A stretch of DNA of 19,088 nucleotides, taken from the NCBI GenBank assembly GCA_910585555.1, contig CAJUFU010000061.1:1-19088 (forward strand). Reading direction: 5' to 3'. Shown here in pieces: positions 15,083 through 19,088 of this stretch; the stretch's first letter is position 1, and every line of letters starts with the position of its first letter. The position numbers and the translations under genes are program-made. This DNA comes from an uncultured Lachnospiraceae bacterium. Its GTDB lineage: Bacteria; Bacillota; Clostridia; Lachnospirales; Lachnospiraceae. The notes beneath the pieces were generated by a model. The model was not told where the DNA came from. It saw only the letters and a list, made by a program, of their open reading frames with translations, and ran no database searches.

Positions 15083-15092
15083 TTGCGGGATA

Positions 15093-15101
15093 TGGTATAC
15101 T
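15093..15101 (+). promoter_or_regulatory. extended -10 promoter of the DUF1576-type gene
   Basis: TGGTATACT gives an extended -10 (TG at 15093-15094, TATACT at 15096-15101). The -35 is weak (TGGAGA near 15072). Transcription would begin near 15108, about 40 bases before the chosen start codon, which supports that start over the ATG at 15059. Confidence 0.5.
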
Positions 15102-15148
15102 CTACACAAAGATACTATGAACCAGATCATCATGAGGAGGATATGTGT

Positions 15149-16435
15149 ATGACCAAAAGAATCCGGGAAATGCTAAAGGACAGAGAGCTGTTTGTATTCT
15201 GTATCTTCACCGTAGTTCTCTTCCTGACTGCCGCCTTTATTCTGGCAACACCGAAAGAAATCGCAGTCGGTATGCTGACCATTGTCCTCACCAGAGACGC
15301 ACTGGTCACTGACTACTTTGAACTGGCAGGCTTTGGCGCAGCCTTCTTCAATGCAGGCCTGGTGATGGGGCTTGGCATCTCCTTGATCAGACGGCTGAAA
15401 ATCCCTTTCTCCGGCTTTACCATGGCAGTCCTTTTCATCAACGCGGGATTTGCCCTTTTTGGCAAGAACCCTGTCAACGTACTGCCCATGCTGTTTGGCA
15501 CCTGGCTTTATGCAAGATTTCATAATGCGGGGATGAACCGCTATATCTACACGGCGCTCTTTGGTTCCTGCCTGGCCCCTATGGTGACGGAGCTGGTATA
15601 TCTGTTGCCTTTTGGCTTCTGGCCGAATCTGCTTTGTGCCGTGGCGGTGGGCATCTTTATGGGTTTCGTACTGCCGCCCCTTTCCGTACATACCGCTTCC
15701 ATGCACATGGGATATAATCTCTTTAACATGGGATTTGCCGGCGGGCTTCTTGCTTTTGTCATGGTATGTATCCTGCAGTCCTTTGACCTGCAGGGAAACA
15801 GCGTGTTCATTTGGCGTTACGGCCAGCCTTTCTGGCTTGCCGCAGGACTGTACGCTTATTTTGCAGCCGCTTTTCTCTACGGCCTGTTCATCAACTGCGG
15901 CTCCCTTAAGCCTCTTTTGTCCCTGATGCAGCGTCCAGGCCGGGCGGTGGCGGACTTTGTTTTGATGGACGGAGCCGGAACCACCCTTCTCAATATGGGG
16001 CTTGTGGGATGTGTCTGCACCACCTATATCCTGCTTGTGGGAGGCGATCTGGCCGGGCCGGTAATCGGAAGTATCCTCACAGTATTTGGCTTTGCCGCGT
16101 TCGGCGTCCATGTGCGCAACTATCTGCCGGTACTGTTGGGCGTATACCTTTCCACTTTCTTAAATCACACGCTGCCCACCACGCCCGGTATACAGATGGG
16201 CGCCATCTTCGCGGCAGGACTCTCACCCATCGCCGGTCAGTTCGGCATCTTTGCCGGTATCCTTGCCGGTATGCTGCACGCGGCGGTGGTAATGTGCACC
16301 TCCTCCCTCTACGGCGGGCTCAATCTGTATAACAGCGGGTTCAGTACCGGGCTGGTGGCTATCGTGCTGGTGCCGGCACTGGAAAGTTTTATCAAAGGCT
16401 ATAAAATCAAAAAGGATAAGAAAAACAAGAGCTAA
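15149..16435 (+). CDS. multi-pass membrane protein, DUF1576 type
   Basis: The 428-residue product is very hydrophobic, with roughly ten or more membrane segments. Glycine-rich repeated blocks in the two halves (for example FFNAGLVMGLG, YNLFNMGFAGGL and LLNMGLVGCV, YNSGFSTGLVA) suggest an internal duplication, as in transporters. I recognise it as resembling the DUF1576 family; no substrate is known to me. The start at 15149 has GGAGG 8 bases upstream and lies just after the predicted promoter; an upstream in-frame ATG at 15059 would begin before that promoter. It is divergent from the M23 N-half and is followed after 21 bases by a small gene, probably in the same operon. The C-terminus is lysine-rich and probably cytoplasmic. 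Confidence 0.85.
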   Translation: MTKRIREMLKDRELFVFCIFTVVLFLTAAFILATPKEIAVGMLTIVLTRDALVTDYFELAGFGAAFFNAGLVMGLGISLIRRLKIPFSGFTMAVLFINAGFALFGKNPVNVLPMLFGTWLYARFHNAGMNRYIYTALFGSCLAPMVTELVYLLPFGFWPNLLCAVAVGIFMGFVLPPLSVHTASMHMGYNLFNMGFAGGLLAFVMVCILQSFDLQGNSVFIWRYGQPFWLAAGLYAYFAAAFLYGLFINCGSLKPLLSLMQRPGRAVADFVLMDGAGTTLLNMGLVGCVCTTYILLVGGDLAGPVIGSILTVFGFAAFGVHVRNYLPVLLGVYLSTFLNHTLPTTPGIQMGAIFAAGLSPIAGQFGIFAGILAGMLHAAVVMCTSSLYGGLNLYNSGFSTGLVAIVLVPALESFIKGYKIKKDKKNKS

Positions 16436-16456
16436 AAAGAAAGGCAGGGTACTGTT

Positions 16457-16804
16457 ATGACACATGAGGAAAAAAAGACCGCTAAAATCGTAGAGGAAAT
16501 GACCATGTTTTTCTTTGCGCTGGAAGCTACCTATATCGACACCCGGATTGAGCGCAGAGAAGGACAGGTGTTAATCTGTGTGGAGGCGGATTACGACCCT
16601 GCCCATGCAGATAAGCTCACGCATTTAGAACACTATCTCAACGGGCAGAAAAATGACGGTATGGAAGACATATACTGGGAACTGGCCGGCAGCGGCGACC
16701 CCGGCGAAACCAGTCAGCTTCTGCTGGTGGGCATGATGATCGATCACGCAGAGATCGACGTACAGGACCATTGTGTAAAGATGCGCCTGCACAGGCGTAT
16801 CTAA
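16457..16804 (+). CDS. small hypothetical protein (115 aa)
   Basis: I do not recognise this family. It is a 115-residue soluble acidic protein, with an N-terminal helix (EEKKTAKIVEEMTMFFFALEA), alternating strands (IDTRIERREGQVLICVEADYD), a helix (KLTHLEHYLNG), and a second strand-rich half ending MRLHRRI. The overall pattern looks like a small alpha/beta sensory or regulatory fold. It lies 21 bases after the DUF1576-type gene on the same strand, with a purine-rich AGGCAGGG ribosome site, so the two proteins probably act together. A good terminator follows 57 bases downstream. Coding potential is supported by spacing, ribosome site and terminator. Confidence 0.75.
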   Translation: MTHEEKKTAKIVEEMTMFFFALEATYIDTRIERREGQVLICVEADYDPAHADKLTHLEHYLNGQKNDGMEDIYWELAGSGDPGETSQLLLVGMMIDHAEIDVQDHCVKMRLHRRI

Positions 16805-16860
16805 GTCAAATCCCCATGCAGGATAAACATTTGTCTCAAAATCTCCTATCCCGTGAAAAC

Positions 16861-16891
16861 GGCAGGGAGCTGCGTCTGCATACTCCCTGCC
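16861..16891. terminator. bidirectional terminator between convergent genes
   Basis: GGCAGGGAG (16861-16869) pairs perfectly with CTCCCTGCC (16883-16891) around a 13-base loop. T-rich sequence follows on the plus strand (ATTATCTTTACTTT) and GTTTTC on the minus strand. It sits between the ends of the 115-residue gene and hpf, and can serve both. Confidence 0.8.
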
Positions 16892-16946
16892 ATTATCTTT
16901 ACTTTCATAATCAAACTACGTTGTAAGTTACACTGTCAAAACAATT

Positions 16947-17474
16947 CTACACTTCAGGCTCTATCAGGCCATAGGTGTTTCCCTTTCTCTTATATACTAC
17001 ATTTACCTGATCGGTCTCCGCATTGCAGAAGACGAAGAAATTATGCCCTAAAAGTTCCATCTGTACGCAGGCATCTTCCGGATACATGGGTTTGATATCA
17101 AACTTCTTGGTGCGGATGATCTTAACTTCCTCATCATCCATATACTCCTTCTCGATAAACTCCTGCCGGAAATAGGACGCTCCCTGCTTCTTGTCCACCA
17201 GTTTATTCTTGTATTTCTTGAGTTGTCTCTCGATGATCTCCTCCACCAGATCAATGGACACATACATATCACTGCTGACCTGCTCAGAACGGATGATATT
17301 GCCCTTTACCGGGATTGTTACCTCTATCTTCTGTCTGTCTTTCTCAACACTCAGCGTAACATGTACTTCCGTCTCCTCCGTAAAAAACTTTTCCAGCTTA
17401 CCAATCTTATCCTCTACCGCTGCTCTTAATCCTTCTGTTACCTCAATGTTCTTACCAATAATTATAAATTTCAT
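16947..17474 (-). CDS. hpf: ribosome hibernation promoting factor, long form
   Basis: Long HPF binds the 30S subunit and joins two 70S ribosomes into inactive 100S dimers in starved or stationary cells. The 175-residue length fits the long class. The N-terminal S30AE domain (about 1-95) begins MKFIIIGKNIEVTEGLRAAVEDKIGKLEKFF and carries the beta-alpha-beta pattern. A charged linker follows, then the C-terminal dimerisation domain (about 118-175) with KKFDIKPMYPEDACVQMELLGHNFFVFCNAETDQVNVVYKRK and GLIEPEV. I chose the ATG at 17474: an AAGGGG site lies 9 bases upstream, and the family starts here. An ATG at 17483 would abut the ribosome site. It has its own promoter and ends at the shared terminator. 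Confidence 0.96.
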   Translation of the reverse strand: MKFIIIGKNIEVTEGLRAAVEDKIGKLEKFFTEETEVHVTLSVEKDRQKIEVTIPVKGNIIRSEQVSSDMYVSIDLVEEIIERQLKKYKNKLVDKKQGASYFRQEFIEKEYMDDEEVKIIRTKKFDIKPMYPEDACVQMELLGHNFFVFCNAETDQVNVVYKRKGNTYGLIEPEV

Positions 17475-17517
17475 GTCACTCATCCCCTTCATTGGATTAT
17501 TGTGTATATCTCGTCTT

Positions 17518-17547
17518 AGTATAGCATATATGCTCCTATTATTGCAA
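17518..17547 (-). promoter_or_regulatory. hpf promoter
   Basis: On the minus strand TTGCAA (17542-17547) and TATACT (17518-17523) are 18 bases apart, with an extended -10 TG. The start would be near 17511, about 40 bases before hpf. Confidence 0.6.
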
Positions 17548-17632
17548 CAATTTACCAGTCTTTTATCACAACTACACAAAACACTCGTTCTAAAGGTTTC
17601 CATAATCTCTGGGACCATTTCAGTCAAAATCA

Positions 17633-17703
17633 TGTGGATAATGTGGATAAATCAGTGTATAAATCCATTTCCCGCCAAATCACAGCCTTTTTAATGTGTA
17701 TAA
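17633..17703. promoter_or_regulatory. cluster of DnaA-box-like sites upstream of hpf
   Basis: Two perfect DnaA boxes (TTATCCACA on the minus strand) lie head to tail with no gap at 17633-17641 and 17642-17650. A consensus variant TTATACACA is at 17695-17703, and a one-mismatch copy at 17654-17662. The surrounding gene-free stretch (17475-17929) is AT-rich. It also holds the hpf promoter, a possible earlier minus-strand promoter (TTGCAA at 17775-17780 with TTATAA or TATAAA 17-18 bases on) and a perfect palindrome, GATTGTACAATC (17796-17807). No dnaA or dnaN is nearby. Confidence 0.5.
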
Positions 17704-17837
17704 CTAAATTTGTAAAATATTTGTACAAGCCATGCATTCTTATTTTTTTGTTTATAATACACAAACGGCCTCTTTTGCAAGGGTTTTTTCAAAAAGATTG
17801 TACAATCAAAAATCGGCTGTTTTATACCCTTTGTGAC

Positions 17838-17878
17838 AAAAAAACCGCTAAAAAGAGACGACCGTTTTCGGCCGTCTC
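17838..17878 (-). terminator. terminator of the NlpC/P60 gene
   Basis: On the minus strand GAGACGGCCG-AAAA-CGGTCGTCTC (17855-17878) forms a 10-bp stem with one G-T pair and a four-base loop. TTTTT and, a little later, a run of seven T follow. It begins about 50 bases after the stop codon. A classic intrinsic terminator. Confidence 0.85.
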
Positions 17879-17929
17879 CCGTATGATTTTCCTTTGTTTC
17901 CGTTTCCTCACTCTGTCCTGCACGAAATC

Positions 17930-19038
17930 TTAGATGATTCGTCTGATGGAAAGGATGGAACGATAACTTGCATTGGATACGATAATACCTGTCTTGGAGG
18001 TTGAAGCATGGACAATTTGTCCGTTGCCGATATAAATTCCCACATGACCGGAGTAGCATACCACATCGCCGGGCTGTGCATTTTCCAGACCATTGACCGA
18101 TGCACCCACGCTTCTGTCCGCCGCAGAGGAATGAGGCAGGCTTACGCCAAAGTTCTTGTATACGCTCATAACGAATCCGGAACAGTCGGCGCCGTTAGTG
18201 AGACTGGTTCCGCCATATACATAGGGATTACCCACAAACTGTAATGCAAACTGTGCCACATCGGAACCGGAACTTCCTGTGGGATTTGCATAGGTCTTGC
18301 CGCCGTCAGTGGTGGTCTTCTTCTTGGAAGAAGCATTCTCTTCGGTCTTCTTCTTCGCCGCTTCCTTCGCTGCCTTTCTGGCCTCTTCTTCCTTGGCCAG
18401 TCTTGCCTTTTCTTCCTCAACGGACTCTGCCTTCACGAACTCGGTAGACAATGTCACATAATCCATGGATACGTAACCGTCACCTTCCTCGATATTAACC
18501 TTTACCCAGCCGTCTAATTCTTCGGTAACAATCAGCTCATCCTCGATTGGCACCAGACCAAGCACTGTTTCCTCTAAACCGGGCTTTTCCCGTACTTTCA
18601 AAGTGGTGGTGGTAACCGTTGCGATACGGGTTCCCACTTCCTTTGCATAATCAACGGCATCGTCTCCGGTCACACAGAACTCTCCTTTGACATAGCCTTC
18701 CACGGAACCGGAACTAATCTTATACCAGCCGTCCTCTTCTTCTATAAAACTTCCCACAGACTTATTGTAAAGTTTTCCTACAATCTCGCCTTCCTCACTG
18801 GCTTTGTCTCTCACATTCACATAATCATTTACTTTGGCGATCACCAGATTCTTAAAGCCTTCTTCTTCCTCCGACAAACCGCTGCCGGCCGCCTCTTTCA
18901 AATCCTTGGTGTAGCCTTCGCTGACAACAATGGTATCTTCTATCTTTTTTCTGGATGTCTTGCTGATGGTATCTGAGGCACTGGCAAGATCCGCATAACC
19001 GCCCACTCTGGCATTCCCTACCGTAACACCGGCTGCTT
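17930..19038 (-). CDS. SH3-domain NlpC/P60 cell-wall hydrolase, 5' end missing
   Basis: This secreted-type peptidoglycan endopeptidase would cut stem peptides in the wall. The visible part has two bacterial SH3 domains (NDYVNVRDKASEEGEIVGKL... and TTTLKVREKPGLEETVLGLV...), a Lys/Ala/Glu-rich helical linker, and a C-terminal NlpC/P60 domain. The domain has the catalytic cysteine in GADCSGFVMSVY, the histidine in SGHVGIYIG and the third polar residue in IVHAST. The frame stays open past the GTG at 19004-19006 up to the end of natural sequence (AAGVTVGNAR...). The true start and signal peptide are therefore lost at the contig end; the 19006 start should not be trusted. A strong terminator follows. 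Confidence 0.93.
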
Positions 19039-19088
19039 AGATCGGAAGAGCACACGTCTGAACTCCAGTCACCGCTCATTATCTCGTA
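19039..19088 (+). other. Illumina TruSeq adapter and index (assembly artefact)
   Basis: From 19039 the sequence is the standard adapter, beginning AGATCGGAAGAGCACACGTC and running to CCAGTCAC. It is followed by the 8-base index CGCTCATT (19073-19080) and then ATCTCGTA, the next adapter segment. This is not genomic. Translated on the minus strand it gives MSGDWSSDVCSSDL, a peptide familiar as adapter contamination in protein databases. Confidence 0.99.

Noticed and set aside
15173..16111. 312-residue minus-strand ORF opposite the DUF1576-type gene
   Set aside because: It is antisense to a clear membrane-protein gene, with low-complexity His/Lys/Gln composition, no ribosome site and no recognisable domain.
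17633..17703. Chromosomal replication origin
   Set aside because: DnaA boxes are few, and dnaA, dnaN, rpmH or other usual neighbours are absent; a regulatory or titration site is more likely.
1..19038. CRISPR array, rRNA or tRNA genes
   Set aside because: No regularly spaced direct repeats and no conserved RNA gene signatures were seen on either strand.
18852..19079. 75-residue minus-strand ORF starting MSGDWSSDVCSSDL
   Set aside because: Its first residues are translated Illumina adapter and the rest is the NlpC/P60 gene in another frame.

Overview
The window is bacterial chromosome from a low-to-mid GC, anaerobic Firmicute, most likely a butyrate-forming gut member of the Lachnospiraceae (Clostridia). 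The grounds are AGGAGG-type ribosome sites before nearly every gene, a complete clustered butyryl-CoA pathway, the long form of HPF, and several clostridial-type proteins. The last 50 bases (19039-19088) are not genome: they are an Illumina TruSeq adapter with its index, so the natural sequence ends near 19038.

Layout, left to right. 83-1451: mtnA with a small unknown gene just upstream (minus strand). 1482-1685: a roughly 200-base imperfect palindrome that looks like a MITE or other interspersed repeat. 1696-3324: a single-pass membrane protein with a large outer domain, function unknown. 3485-9760: the minus-strand butyrate operon thl-crt-hbd-bcd-etfB-etfA, which converts two acetyl-CoA to butyryl-CoA, with the last step catalysed by a Bcd/EtfAB complex of the electron-bifurcating type. 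Two of its intercistronic gaps (hbd-bcd and etfB-etfA) are long and hold multi-stem structures. A good housekeeping promoter for the operon overlaps the end of the preceding gene.

9855-15021 is the most interesting region. An M23-family metallopeptidase gene is split in two. Its N-terminal half (14272-15021, with the HxxxD zinc motif) and its C-terminal half (9855-10331, with the HxH zinc motif) are separated by 3,961 bp. The interrupting DNA carries a large serine recombinase, a 67-residue small protein and a complete methyl-accepting chemoreceptor. It is bounded by a 10-bp direct repeat, GGTACGCCGA. Joining the halves within that repeat restores one uninterrupted frame of about 401 codons. 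This is a compact integrative element that could be reversible, analogous in design to the gene-splitting elements (skin and relatives) of spore formers, with a chemoreceptor as its only evident cargo.

15149-16804 (plus strand): a DUF1576-type multi-pass membrane protein and a small partner of unknown function, ending at a terminator shared with the convergent hpf gene. 16947-17474: hpf (ribosome hibernation factor). Its 455-base upstream region has a clear promoter and a cluster of DnaA-box sequences. 17930-19038: a 5'-truncated SH3/NlpC-P60 cell-wall hydrolase running into the contig end.
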